From: Pseudomonadota bacterium
GTDB lineage: Bacteria; Desulfobacterota; Desulfobulbia; Desulfobulbales; Desulfocapsaceae
DNA: 64,000 nt
Direction: 5' to 3'
Assembly: GCA_023412495.1 (NCBI GenBank)
Contig: JAEYNP010000062.1
Location: 29,846 to 93,845 of the forward strand
The notes beneath the pieces were generated by a model. The model did no database searches, had not been told where the DNA came from, and saw nothing but the letters and a program-made list of their open reading frames with translations. This document shows, one piece after another, positions 53,871 through 63,208 of the stretch (position 1 is the first letter of the stretch; every line of letters begins with the position of its first letter). The translations under genes and the position numbers were made by a program.

Positions 53871-55597
53871 CCTGGACGCACCTGACACTCGCCATCTGCT
53901 GCTGCCTGCTTGGTTCATGCAGGGCGGCAGTATCACCTCCTCCCCCACCCCAGGAGGTCAAACAGCAGGTCGTTCAGGCGAAGGTGACGGATAACGATCC
54001 GGCGGATCTCTCCTGCGCCTATTTCTATTTTCTGTGGGGGACCCATTCGGAATACCATCAGAAATATGAAGAAGCGCTCGAAGCCTATGAGAAGGCCGCA
54101 ATCTGCGACTCTTCGGCAAAATATATCAAGGAAAAGATTCCACTGATCCTGCTGAAGATGGGCGAACTGGAGAAGGCCGGCGACTGGTTGCGGCAGGCTC
54201 TCATCGACGATCCCGGAGATAACTCCAACCGGCTTTTTCTCGCCAGTCTTTACATTCAACAGGGCAAGATGGACAAGGCCATCAAGCTGTACGATCAGGT
54301 GCTGGCGACCGATCCGGACAACGAAAGCATCCAGCTACGGCTGGGCCTCCTCTACAACCACCAGGAACAGTTCGAGAAGGCGGAAAAAATTTTTCGCAAA
54401 CTGACCGAAAAAGACGGGGGCTCTTACTTCTCCCATCTCTCCCTGGCCCGTCTCTTGAAGCAACTGGGACAAAACCGGGAAGCGGGCCGTGAGTACGAAA
54501 AAGCGCTGGAGCTCAACTGGTCGAATGACCTGGCCTACGAAATCGGCTACTTCTATCTCTCGGAAAAAAGATACGATGACGCCCTGCGGATATACACCAC
54601 GATCATCGATCAGGATCCCTTCGACGAACAGGCGGCGCTGAGCCGAGTGCAGGTGCTGCTTGAGATGGATAAAAACGATCAGGCCCTGGACGAGTTGAAG
54701 ACGATCGGCAATTTCAGCAAGAATCCAATTGCCATCGATATCATCAGCAGCAAGGTTCTGCTCCGCAAGAAGGAAGTTGCCAGGGCAAAGGCGATTCTCG
54801 AGCGCCTGGCCAGAGAAACCGGCAACTCCGAGGCCCATTATATGCTCGCCCTGCTGGCGTATCAGGATAACGACAATACAGCCGCATCGGAGCATCTCAT
54901 CAAGATCAAGCCGGAAAATCCGGAATTCGAGGAGGCGGTCTACATGCAATGCCGGATCTACAAGGAGACCGGCAAGCCCGATAGGGCAATCACCCTCCTG
55001 AAAAAGTACATCGCCTCGGAAACGAGCCGCAGCCCCCTCTTCTACGCCCTGCTTTCCGCCTTTTACCAGGAGAAGAAGGACGATATTGCGGCCATCTCCC
55101 TGATGGAGGCGGCGATAACGGCCTATCCCGATAACCCCCAGCTATACTTCGAATACGGCCTGCTGCTCGACAAAAGAGGGATGCTCGAGCAGGCCATGGC
55201 CAAGATGGAAAAGGTGCTGGAGCTGCAGCCTGACCATGCCGACGCCCTGAACTATATCGGCTACACCTGGGCCGACAACAATGTGCATCTCGATCAAGCT
55301 CTGGAATATATCGAACGCGCGGCGAGTCTCAAACCGGATAATGGCTACATTATAGACAGCCTGGGGTGGGTCCACTACCGCCTGGGCAACCTGGACCGGG
55401 CCGCCAGGGAATTGGAACGCTCGCTGGAGCTGGAGCCGGGGGATCCCCATATCTATGACCATCTCGGCGATGTCTACCGAGATCTTGGAGAAAAGGCCAA
55501 GGCCCTGAAAGTTTACCGCAAGGCTTACGAAATGTTCGAGGAGGAAAGCAAGAAAATACAGGTGAAAGAAAAGATCGATGGTCTTCAGAAACAGTAA
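53867..55597 (+). CDS. TPR-repeat lipoprotein
   Basis: 576 residues. The N terminus LTLAICCCLLGSCRAA has a lipobox-like L-G-S-C, so the protein is probably lipid-anchored. The remainder is about 12-13 tetratricopeptide repeats (for example YEEALEAYEKAAICD, MDKAIKLYDQVLATDPDN, LDQALEYIERAASLKPDNGYIIDSLGWVHYRLG in part), ending in EEESKKIQVKEKI. Such proteins scaffold envelope or secretion assemblies. It overlaps tmk and is followed by a LolB-like lipoprotein, a pairing seen in deltaproteobacteria. Confidence 0.86.
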   Translation: MTWTHLTLAICCCLLGSCRAAVSPPPPPQEVKQQVVQAKVTDNDPADLSCAYFYFLWGTHSEYHQKYEEALEAYEKAAICDSSAKYIKEKIPLILLKMGELEKAGDWLRQALIDDPGDNSNRLFLASLYIQQGKMDKAIKLYDQVLATDPDNESIQLRLGLLYNHQEQFEKAEKIFRKLTEKDGGSYFSHLSLARLLKQLGQNREAGREYEKALELNWSNDLAYEIGYFYLSEKRYDDALRIYTTIIDQDPFDEQAALSRVQVLLEMDKNDQALDELKTIGNFSKNPIAIDIISSKVLLRKKEVARAKAILERLARETGNSEAHYMLALLAYQDNDNTAASEHLIKIKPENPEFEEAVYMQCRIYKETGKPDRAITLLKKYIASETSRSPLFYALLSAFYQEKKDDIAAISLMEAAITAYPDNPQLYFEYGLLLDKRGMLEQAMAKMEKVLELQPDHADALNYIGYTWADNNVHLDQALEYIERAASLKPDNGYIIDSLGWVHYRLGNLDRAARELERSLELEPGDPHIYDHLGDVYRDLGEKAKALKVYRKAYEMFEEESKKIQVKEKIDGLQKQ

Positions 55598-55614
55598 TAC
55601 TTCGTGCAGGTTGT

Positions 55615-55762
55615 CTAGGAGACTGTCGGATTATAGCCATTTTTTTCATAGATCGAGGCATTTTCGAAAATTAAGCGCAGTCATATACTTAATATTACGA
55701 GCATTAATTTTCGGAAATAACGAAGAGATGGGGAAAAAGGGCATGATCCGACAGACTCCTAG
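55615..55762. repeat. MITE-like repeat B, copy 3, at the start of the LolB-like gene
   Basis: 148 bp from CTAGGAGACTGTCGGATTAT to GATCCGACAGACTCCTAG. It is nearly the reverse complement of copy 1 (9502-9648). Its right end carries the ATG at 55743 from which the lipoprotein gene is best read, so six to seven codons lie inside the repeat. Confidence 0.86.
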
Positions 55763-56543
55763 AATTCTGATGCTGGCTGTGGTCTTTGCCCTCGCCGGCT
55801 GCGCCGTGAAGCCCTGGACGACTCAACTCGAAGGCGACCGTTACAACGAAGCCAGCCTCCTTATGGACACCCTGGCGGCCGAAAATCTCGCCTGCGGCAA
55901 GACTCTCGAAGGAGACCTCGGACTCGTCTACACGAGTGCCCTGGACAAGAAGGCATTGAATGGCTTTCTCGAGTTTTCCCAGCCCTCCGCCTATAAGTTC
56001 GTGGTCACCAACCCCTTTGGCCAGCCCCTTTTTGCCGCTGCCGGCGACCATCTGTCCTATCAGGCCATCAATGTGCCCGAGCGGCTGTACATGGCCGGCA
56101 GCATGCAGTCCTTTTCCCTTCGCCACAAACTGCCGCTGGAATTCTTGAGCAAGAGCTGGGGAGAGTGGATCATGGCGCGCAACATCCATCCCAGCAGCAG
56201 TATCATCTCCATCTATGAAGATCGAGAGGGCCGGGGACTGTGGATCACCTACCGGCACGACGAAAACGAGTCGGCCGGCCAAAGCCATTTGCTGGTCGAC
56301 CCGGCTGCGAAGAAGATCATGGCGCGAATTCTCGAGGATGGCAAGGGTGAGACGGTTGCCGAAATTACCTACGCCGACTGGCAAGACCAGGGAAAATGCC
56401 GGCAACCTATGGAGGTAACCATTTCAGGACTCAAGTACGGCACGGAGATCCGCCTGAAATTCGTCGGCGTGACGCTTTCCGATGAGGAGAAGCGGTTCCA
56501 GTTGCCCGTGCCGCGCGGCTACACAAAACAACTGATGCCCTGA
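55743..56543 (+). CDS. LolB-like outer-membrane lipoprotein
   Basis: 266 residues from ATG 55743: signal peptide MIRQTPRILMLAVVFALAGC with an L-A-G-C lipobox. The mature part (GDLGLVYTSALDKKALNGFLEFSQPSAYKFVV over 52-85, FAAAGDHLSYQA) has the strand-rich LolB/DUF4292 look of a half-barrel that could bind lipoprotein acyl chains, but similarity to true LolB is weak. The start codon lies inside repeat B copy 3; an earlier in-frame ATG at 55728, also in the repeat, is possible. It follows the TPR lipoprotein on the same strand. Confidence 0.72.
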   Translation: MIRQTPRILMLAVVFALAGCAVKPWTTQLEGDRYNEASLLMDTLAAENLACGKTLEGDLGLVYTSALDKKALNGFLEFSQPSAYKFVVTNPFGQPLFAAAGDHLSYQAINVPERLYMAGSMQSFSLRHKLPLEFLSKSWGEWIMARNIHPSSSIISIYEDREGRGLWITYRHDENESAGQSHLLVDPAAKKIMARILEDGKGETVAEITYADWQDQGKCRQPMEVTISGLKYGTEIRLKFVGVTLSDEEKRFQLPVPRGYTKQLMP

Positions 56544-56547
56544 TCAG

Positions 56548-56665
56548 GAGAGAGGAATCAGGAGACAGGAGACAGTTCCTATGGGCGCGGAGCGTCTTGT
56601 TGTTCTGTTTCCTGCACCTCGTTATCCCTGTTTCCTGTTTCCTGTTTCCTGTTGCCTGTATCCTC
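56548..56665. repeat. TTTCCTG heptamer tract overlapping the AMIN gene end
   Basis: Between convergent genes: GGAGACAGGAGACAG (56560-56575) and, opposite in sense, TTTCCTGTTTCCTGTTTCCT (56630-56650) and relatives. The tract lies inside the 3' part of the minus-strand gene and encodes its repetitive NRKQETGNR tail. Confidence 0.75.
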
Positions 56666-57646
56666 GGGCGCCAGCTCATTGACGATCAGCACGAACAGGT
56701 TGTCATTCTTGAAGAAAACCTGCTGCAGGTCATAGTCTCGATCGGGAGCGAGTTCCAGGACCACCTGAACCTTGTCCGGTTTCTTATGCTCTGTGGTGTG
56801 AATGCGCCGCACATATTTCCCCTTGACCGAGATATCTTTCTGGACTTTTGCCCCAAGGCCCATCGCCATGAAATCGCAGAACACCCGCGGCGTGTCCTTT
56901 TCTACGGCCGACACGGTGGGGGGATGAAAATCATCCAGGTGAAAGAGCACCATTTCCCCCTTCTTCGAATTGTCGTCAAAGGTGATATCGATCAACTGCG
57001 GCGGTTCAGGGCTCTTCACCCCGTCTTGAGCAGGCGCTTCCTGGCTCTTCGCCTGATCTTGAACTGGCGGTTCCTCTTTCGTCTCCTTGCGGTGAAGAAC
57101 CGGTGGAACCGGTTTCTCATACAGCGGCCTGGCAGCCAACTCTTCCGCACTGGGCAGTTCGGCTGCCGGCTTCCGGCCCTCTTCGACCGCCTGCTTGACC
57201 TCCTTTCGCGCTTTCTGCTGCTGTTTCGCAGCATCCTCGACGAGCGTCACGGTGAGCGTTCCGTCTGCTTCGACATATTCGCCAAGTGAGTGCTGGACAG
57301 CAATATCCTTGGCAAAATCCACCACCACCCGGACCTTCTGCTTCGGGGTCCGGTGCAAACCCGTGCGGATCGCCGTCACCAGTTTACTCTCGGGAAGGGG
57401 CAGGACACTCTTGCCGGCATAGGTACTTTCGGGAAAATCAATGACCAGGCGTGGGGTTGCATCCCTGATGATAAAAATCTTCGGCACCACCCGCCCGCTC
57501 AATTGGAAGGTGATGCTTTCCTGCCCTTCAGGCAGAAGCGCGTGGGATATCGACTGAATTTCCACCATATCCGCCGTCTCGGCAAATGTGAAAGGAGACA
57601 AAAGGACACTGGCGAATGCACCAATGAGCACAGCTAACCAATTCAT
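56579..57646 (-). CDS. AMIN-domain secreted protein
   Basis: 355 residues. N-terminal signal peptide (NWLAVLIGAFASVLLSPFTFAE), an AMIN domain (about 28-138: ITFQLSGRVVPKIFIIRD, RLVIDFPESTY, VRVVVDFAKDIAV), a Lys/Glu/Pro-rich linker (about 140-225), a second AMIN-like domain (about 226-330: LIDITFDDNSKKGEMVLFHL, KVQVVLELAPDRDYDLQQVF) and a low-complexity tail derived from heptamer DNA repeats. AMIN domains bind peptidoglycan or localise envelope proteins; the family also marks PilQ and AmiC. Enzymatic domains are absent. Confidence 0.86.
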   Translation of the reverse strand: MNWLAVLIGAFASVLLSPFTFAETADMVEIQSISHALLPEGQESITFQLSGRVVPKIFIIRDATPRLVIDFPESTYAGKSVLPLPESKLVTAIRTGLHRTPKQKVRVVVDFAKDIAVQHSLGEYVEADGTLTVTLVEDAAKQQQKARKEVKQAVEEGRKPAAELPSAEELAARPLYEKPVPPVLHRKETKEEPPVQDQAKSQEAPAQDGVKSPEPPQLIDITFDDNSKKGEMVLFHLDDFHPPTVSAVEKDTPRVFCDFMAMGLGAKVQKDISVKGKYVRRIHTTEHKKPDKVQVVLELAPDRDYDLQQVFFKNDNLFVLIVNELAPEDTGNRKQETGNRDNEVQETEQQDAPRP

Positions 57647-57962
57647 GGGCGTTTCCTGTTTTGTATATGTAAAACGAATGCTTATCCGAGAAAATCCTGA
57701 CCAACATCTTTGATTACATCATGCCGACTTGAAAAGTCAATGAAATTTCAGTAAATGGTGGGTACGGACAACAGTGAAAACTCACAGAGATACGGGACAA
57801 ACAACTTTCGTTTCATCCTGACCCGAACATCGACAGAAGCATTACACCACAAAAAATTTATCATTTACTGCTTGCGGCGGGGTGAATTGCGATACAATGA
57901 CTCATGCCGCGTTGAAACCTCGTACAGCGGTTACCCAACGTACCTCCGCAAAATTCATTTAT

Positions 57963-58123
57963 GATAAAGCCGTAAAAAGTGCTCCAACCCGTGGAGATGG
58001 ACTCTGGAAAAAGTTTGATATACGAGGCGTAGTGTCTGAGACGGCGCTTTGGTAGTACATATGGTACAGCGAAGCGCCGTTCAGACCTACAACGAAGTAG
58101 ATCGGAGTTTTTACGAGTCCATC
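57963..58123. repeat. MITE-like palindromic repeat A, copy 2
   Basis: 161 bp, starting GATAAAGCCGTAAAAAGTGC and ending ACGAGTCCATC, 28 bp before the radical SAM gene start. It is very close to copies 1 (40993) and 3 (62435). The rest of the 505-bp gap (57647-58151) has no recognised gene; the 57755-57964 frame lacks support. Confidence 0.88.
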
Positions 58124-58151
58124 ATTATTCAAAAGCAAGAAGAAGGAATTC

Positions 58152-60692
58152 ATGACCGACCAGACGCTTTTTTCCGTCATTACCAAACCCGGCCGCTATC
58201 TCGGCCAGGAATACAACTCCGTGCAAAAGGAGTGGGGAAGCGCCCGAATCCGCTTCGCCCTGGCCTTTCCCGATCTTTACGAAATCGGCATGTCCCATCA
58301 CGGTCTACAGATTCTCTACCACCTCGTCAACCGGAGGGACGACATGCTGGCGGAACGCTGCTACTGCCCGGACACCGACGTGGAACAGCTGCTGCGGCAG
58401 ACCGGACAGCCCCTGCGCAGCCTGGAATCGTCGCAGCCCCTGAGGGAATTCGACGTGCTCGGGATCACTCTGCCGTACGAGCTCTGTACCACCAATATTC
58501 TCACCATCCTCGACCTGGCAGGCATTCCCTTTTATTCCCGTCATCGTGACAACTCCTTCCCGATTCTCCTGGGCGGCGGGGCTGGGGCGCTCAATCCCGA
58601 ACCGGTCGCCGACTTTTTCGATGCCATCCTGCTCGGCGACGGGGAAGAGGCCATCCTCGAGATCGGCGAACTGCTGGCCCGTCACAAGCCGGAGGGTCTT
58701 GGCAAAGAACGGCTGCTTGAACTCCTTGCGAAAATCGAGGGCGTCTACATCCCCAGCCATTTCCAGCCGGAGTACGGTGAAGGCGGCCGGCTCGTCGCCA
58801 TCCGCCGAATCCGCGGCGACAAAGACCGGATCAACCGCAGGATCCTGAAGGACCTCAACGCTATAGAGCATCTGAAGAAGCCGCTCGTACCGAACGCCAA
58901 GATCGTCCACGACCGCCTGGGCATAGAGGTCGCCCGGGGCTGCACCCGCGGCTGCCGGTTCTGCCAGGCGGGAATCACCTATCGGCCGGTGCGGGAGAGG
59001 CGCCCGGAGAAGATCATGGAGCTGGCGGAGTGCGGGATCGCGGATTCCGGCTTCGAGGAGATCGCCCTGCTGTCGCTCTCGACCGGCGACTACTCCTGCC
59101 TGCCGCAGACCTTGCCGGCCCTGATGGATACCTTCGCCGACCGTCTCATCTCGGTGGCCATGCCCTCCATGCGGGTCGGCACGCTCACCCCGGCGGTCAT
59201 GGATCAGGTGAAAAAAGTCCGCAAGACCGGCTTTACCCTGGCTCCGGAGGCAGGCAGCGAAAGGCTGCGCAGGGTGATCAACAAGGGCATCACCGAGGAG
59301 GATCTCCTCGCCGCCTGCCGGGACGCCTTTGCCTGCGGCTGGCGAAACATCAAGCTCTATTTCATGATCGGCCTGCCAACCGAGACCGACCGGGATGTCG
59401 AGGCCATCGCCGAACTGGCGCGCAAGCTGCTTGCCGAATGTCGAAAAGTTCCGGGGAAAAAGCAAATCAACATCAGCGTGGGAACCTTCGTGCCCAAACC
59501 CCATACGCCCTTTCAGTGGGAGCCCCAGTTGAGCGAGGAGCAAAGCATGGCCCGAATCCAGCGGTTGCGGGAACTCCTGCCGGGCCGGGATTGTTCGCTC
59601 AGATACCACGGCCCGCGGCTGAGCTTTCTGGAAGGCGTCTTCTCCCGCGGCGACCGGCGCCTGGCCGCATTAACCGTGAAAGCCTGGCAGTACGGGGCGC
59701 GCCTGGACGGCTGGGACGAGCACTTCGACCTGTCGCGATGGCAACGGGCGTCGGAGGATTGCGGGCTCGAACTGCAGACATATCTGCGGGCACGGCCGCT
59801 TGACGAAACCCTGCCTTGGCAGCACCTGTCCACCGGAGTCGAACCGCAGTTCCTGGCCGACGAACTCGAGAACGCCAAGAAGGAAGCATACACTCCCGAC
59901 TGCCGCTACCACGCCTGCCAGAAGTGCGGACTCTGCGACTTCAAAACCATTCAGCCGGTGGTCTGCAACAGATCCCGGCAGGCCCCGCCGGAGATCGAAG
60001 ATCCAGTCGCCAAAAAGCCCCTGCATCCTGAACAGAGTGGCGGCGGCCACTACAAATACATCGTCCACTACTCCCGGCGGGGCAACATCAGCTACCTTGG
60101 CCACCTGGAGATGCTGCAGGCGATTTTCCGATCCCTGCGCCGAGCCGAAATTCCCCTCAATTTCACCCAGGGCTTCAACCCCGCGCCGAAGGTCTCCTTC
60201 GGTCCCGCCCTGGCGGCGGGAACCGAAAGTCTCGCAGAATTCTTTATCGTGGATCTGGCCCAGCCCCTGCGCAGCTGCGCCGAGAGCGTCGCCCGCCTCA
60301 ATGAAAAGCTCGTGCCCGGCCTCAAGGTGACAAACATCGAACTTCATAGCGGCAAAATGCCGCAGCGCATTCTCACCTCGTATACCCTTACTTTACCAAG
60401 AAATTTGACAGACATGGAGAGGGAGAAGGTGCAGCGTTTCATGGCCGCCACCCACTACCCCGTGGCCAAGACCCGCAAAGGCAAAACTACCGAAGTGGAT
60501 ATCCGGCCGCTGATCAGGGAATTCAGCATGAGAGGCCCCGATGCCCTGCACATCGAGATACTCGGGGTGAGCGCCCAGCCGGGGATCAAACCGATTGAGG
60601 CAGTATCCCAGGTACTGGGACTTGCGGGCGAGGAGATATTCTCGACCAGGATACTGAAAACCAGCTGGCGGTCAGTCGATGAAAGCTACTAA
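58152..60692 (+). CDS. TIGR03960-family radical SAM protein fused to a DUF2344 domain
   Basis: 846 residues. An N-terminal B12-binding-like Rossmann region (about 10-190, FPDLYEIGMSHHGLQILYHLVN, PILLGGGAGALNPEP), a radical-SAM core with CTRGCRFCQAG (CxxxCxxC as C-3-C-2-C), FTLAPEAGSERLRRVINKGI, and a C-terminal DUF2344 domain (about 625-845, YSRRGNISYLGHLEMLQAI, FTQGFNPAPKVSFGPALAAG). The fused TIGR03960+TIGR03936 plan recurs beside rne/rng and ribosomal genes; it is thought to modify RNA or a protein, unproven. AGAAGGAATTC precedes the ATG. Confidence 0.9.
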   Translation: MTDQTLFSVITKPGRYLGQEYNSVQKEWGSARIRFALAFPDLYEIGMSHHGLQILYHLVNRRDDMLAERCYCPDTDVEQLLRQTGQPLRSLESSQPLREFDVLGITLPYELCTTNILTILDLAGIPFYSRHRDNSFPILLGGGAGALNPEPVADFFDAILLGDGEEAILEIGELLARHKPEGLGKERLLELLAKIEGVYIPSHFQPEYGEGGRLVAIRRIRGDKDRINRRILKDLNAIEHLKKPLVPNAKIVHDRLGIEVARGCTRGCRFCQAGITYRPVRERRPEKIMELAECGIADSGFEEIALLSLSTGDYSCLPQTLPALMDTFADRLISVAMPSMRVGTLTPAVMDQVKKVRKTGFTLAPEAGSERLRRVINKGITEEDLLAACRDAFACGWRNIKLYFMIGLPTETDRDVEAIAELARKLLAECRKVPGKKQINISVGTFVPKPHTPFQWEPQLSEEQSMARIQRLRELLPGRDCSLRYHGPRLSFLEGVFSRGDRRLAALTVKAWQYGARLDGWDEHFDLSRWQRASEDCGLELQTYLRARPLDETLPWQHLSTGVEPQFLADELENAKKEAYTPDCRYHACQKCGLCDFKTIQPVVCNRSRQAPPEIEDPVAKKPLHPEQSGGGHYKYIVHYSRRGNISYLGHLEMLQAIFRSLRRAEIPLNFTQGFNPAPKVSFGPALAAGTESLAEFFIVDLAQPLRSCAESVARLNEKLVPGLKVTNIELHSGKMPQRILTSYTLTLPRNLTDMEREKVQRFMAATHYPVAKTRKGKTTEVDIRPLIREFSMRGPDALHIEILGVSAQPGIKPIEAVSQVLGLAGEEIFSTRILKTSWRSVDESY

Positions 60693-61989
60693 TACGGTTG
60701 TATTTCCAGGTCTTACCGTAAAACGGCGCCGAAAGATCCGCCGGGCATCACAGTGCCTTCTGCTCCTTGGCATCCTGGCCTCGGCAGTACTCTTTCGGCC
60801 CGGTTTTGCCCATGCGGCGGACAGGATTGCCAAGCTCATCACGAACGGCGGCTACCTGGTAGACGACGGCACCGGAAGCCGGCAATACAGAGCGCGGGAA
60901 TCATTTATACCGGCCTCGACCATCAAGGTGCTCACATCTCTGGCGGCCCTTGAGACCCTCGGGGCCGACTATCGGTTCGAGACCCATTTTTTCCTCGATG
61001 CGGACCATAATCTGTATGTCAAAGGGTACGGGGACCCCTTTCTCACCTCGGAAACCATCCTCGATATCGGCCGTCAGCTTTACAGCCTCGGGTCACGCCG
61101 AATCGGAAACATATACCTTGATGAAAGCGCATTCGCTCTCGAAGGTCCGACATCCGGAAGCGAAAATTCCGTCAATTCCTACGATGCGCCGAACGCTGCG
61201 CTCGCCGTCAACTTCAATGCCCTGCCGATACAGGTGGACAAGGATGGCAGGATCGGCTCGGGTGAAGCCCAGACGCCGCAGCTGCCCCTGATGCAGGAGA
61301 TCGGCCCCCGGCTGGCCGCCGGCTCCCACCGGGTCAATCTTACCGCCTTCCCCTGCATCCCGAACATTTCACCCACCCTTCGCTATACCGGCGAGCTCTT
61401 CTCCGCGCAGCTGCAACAGGCCGGCATCTCCGTCAAAAGCTGTTTTCAGGCAGCGCCCGTCCCTCAAAACCTGACCCCCCTCCTTATCTACAAAAGTACG
61501 CTGACGCTGGCCGAAGTGGTCAGGGCCTGCCTCAAAGGGTCGAACAACTTCATCGCCAACCAGCTCTACCTGACCTGCGGCGCAACTGCCGCAGGACTGC
61601 CTGCGACCTGGAAGAAATCCCAAGATTTTTTTAAGGACTACATCCAGAACGCGCTGGGCATCCCCCACACCGAACTGCAGATGGTGGAAGGATCGGGGCT
61701 TTCCCGGCAGAATCGGATCACGGCCCAGGCGCTTGTTCAGGTACTGCACCGCTTCAGCCCTTATGCCGATCTTCTCACGCCGAAGGAGGGCGTGCTGCTC
61801 AAAACCGGGACGATGCGAAACATCTTCTGTTATGCCGGCTACCTCGAAGAAGAAAACCGAAAGGTGCCCTTTGCCGTCCTGCTCAATCAGGAGAACAATA
61901 CCCGAAAGGATATTCTCCAGCTGCTCCAGCGAAGCACAGTCAAGACGGCCGCCCTGCAAAATGAATCGGCAAGCAGCCGGCCGCAATGA
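60679..61989 (+). CDS. dacB: PBP4-type (S13 family) D-alanyl-D-alanine carboxypeptidase
   Basis: 436 residues. After a signal peptide (CLLLLGILASAVLFRPGFAHA) come the three penicillin-binding motifs: SxxK as PASTIKVLTS (about 80), SxN as GSNNFIANQLYL (about 287) and KTG as VLLKTGTMRN (about 383). Insert regions match DacB/PBP4. It trims peptidoglycan peptides in the periplasm. The start overlaps the radical SAM gene by 14 bases; an alternative downstream start would shorten the signal-peptide N-terminus. Confidence 0.92.
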   Translation: MKATNTVVFPGLTVKRRRKIRRASQCLLLLGILASAVLFRPGFAHAADRIAKLITNGGYLVDDGTGSRQYRARESFIPASTIKVLTSLAALETLGADYRFETHFFLDADHNLYVKGYGDPFLTSETILDIGRQLYSLGSRRIGNIYLDESAFALEGPTSGSENSVNSYDAPNAALAVNFNALPIQVDKDGRIGSGEAQTPQLPLMQEIGPRLAAGSHRVNLTAFPCIPNISPTLRYTGELFSAQLQQAGISVKSCFQAAPVPQNLTPLLIYKSTLTLAEVVRACLKGSNNFIANQLYLTCGATAAGLPATWKKSQDFFKDYIQNALGIPHTELQMVEGSGLSRQNRITAQALVQVLHRFSPYADLLTPKEGVLLKTGTMRNIFCYAGYLEEENRKVPFAVLLNQENNTRKDILQLLQRSTVKTAALQNESASSRPQ

Positions 61990-62096
61990 AGAAGGCCGAC
62001 GACGTGTTTGGCTGTTCATAGAGATTTTCTACAGCAAAATGAGCTGACGAAGTACAACCATAACCATCCAGAAGTCCAGCGACAAAGGAGCTAATC

Positions 62097-62429
62097 ATGT
62101 CGGCCGCACCACTCAAGACCTCATTGTTCTTCATGTTCTCACTGTTGATCCTCAATGGCTGCACCACGCCTTCCGGAGATCCGGAAGCAGGCAAAAAATG
62201 GTTTGTCATGAACAACTGCAGTTCCTGCCACGGCCCGAACGGCGATGACGGCCGTGCCGTTCCCATTGCCAACCTCGACATGAGCTTCGGCAGTTTCCTC
62301 AAGAAACTGAGGACGACGGATGCGCCGATCATGCCGGCCTTTCCTGAGTCAAAGATCTCCGAACAGGATGCGGCAGATATCTACGCATTTCTAAAAAACA
62401 AGAAAAAGCCATTGATGTCACAACAGTGA
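62097..62429 (+). CDS. Monoheme cytochrome c lipoprotein
   Basis: 110 residues. Signal peptide with lipobox SLLILNGC, then a small class I-like heme domain with CSSCHGPNGDDG (heme-binding CxxCH, about 41-52), a SFGSFLKKLRT helix and axial-Met region PIMPAFP, ending with DAADIYAFLKNK. It is a membrane-tethered electron carrier of the cytochrome c551/SorB or c-type oxidase accessory kind. AAAGGAGC precedes the ATG. Close to the DUF2231 gene downstream. Confidence 0.9.
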   Translation: MSAAPLKTSLFFMFSLLILNGCTTPSGDPEAGKKWFVMNNCSSCHGPNGDDGRAVPIANLDMSFGSFLKKLRTTDAPIMPAFPESKISEQDAADIYAFLKNKKKPLMSQQ

Positions 62430-62434
62430 AAAAA

Positions 62435-62589
62435 CCGTAAAAAGTGCTCCAACCCGTGGAGATGGACTCCGGAAAAAGTTCGATATACGAGGCGTAGTGT
62501 CTGAAACGGTGCTTTGGGAGTACATATGGTACAGCGAAGCGGCGTTTCAGACCTACAACAAAGTAGATCTGACTTTTTACGAGTCCATC
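62435..62589. repeat. MITE-like palindromic repeat A, copy 3
   Basis: 155 bp from CCGTAAAAAGTGCTCCAACC to ACGAGTCCATC, starting only 5 bp after the cytochrome gene stop. It may serve as the 3' end of that transcript. It differs from copies 1 and 2 at about a dozen positions. Confidence 0.88.
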
Positions 62590-62735
62590 AACAGTAGCAA
62601 CCGGCAAATCAGCTTTTGACGACTCACAGTTGACTTTACATTCATGATAATGATTACTATTAACTAAGATAGTCCCACCTATCGCGTGGCGATCAAAGGC
62701 AATTCCGACTCTTGTCCAGCAAAAGGAGAATCCCC

Positions 62736-63158
62736 ATGATCGAAGGTTTCTATACGTTTCTCGCAAATATCGGCTTTACTCATCCGCTCCATCCCATGCT
62801 CACCCATGTGCCGATGGGCATGATAATCGGCATGGTAGTATTTGCGTTTTTCGGGGTGGTCGCTAAAAACAACATGCTCATGCAGACGGCCTTTCACTGT
62901 TCAATTCTTGCCTTGGCGGCGGTTTTTCCCGTGATCGGGGCCGGGATCCTCGACTGGCTCCACCTGCTGCAGGGCTCGTGGAACCCATTCATAATAGCCA
63001 AAATGATTTTGGCCAGCATCTTGACAATACTGCTGATAGTAGCTGTCATCCTCAAAAGAAAGGGAGCGACTTCTTCCAGAATGCTGCTCATTTATCTCTT
63101 TTGTCTTGCCTGTGCTGCCGGACTGGGATATTCGGGGGGAGAGCTGGTTTACGGCTGA
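62736..63158 (+). CDS. DUF2231 membrane protein
   Basis: 140 residues with four hydrophobic helices. THPLHPMLTHVPMGMIIG near residue 22 is the DUF2231 signature, whose histidines in the first helix could hold heme; IGAGILDWLHLLQG and the late GYSGGELVYG follow. Relatives occur beside cytochromes, and here a cytochrome c gene lies directly upstream, suggesting a membrane b-type partner. ATG 62736 with AAGGAG upstream is preferred to a start at 62712. Confidence 0.84.
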   Translation: MIEGFYTFLANIGFTHPLHPMLTHVPMGMIIGMVVFAFFGVVAKNNMLMQTAFHCSILALAAVFPVIGAGILDWLHLLQGSWNPFIIAKMILASILTILLIVAVILKRKGATSSRMLLIYLFCLACAAGLGYSGGELVYG

Positions 63159-63208
63159 GAGAACCGTTCAGCGAGCTTAATGATTAACGACTTCAGCGTT
63201 TCGCCGCC

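Noticed and set aside
58305..59609. 434-codon minus-strand frame inside the radical SAM gene
   Set aside because: Shadow of an intact gene with cluster-binding cysteines; no recognisable domain.
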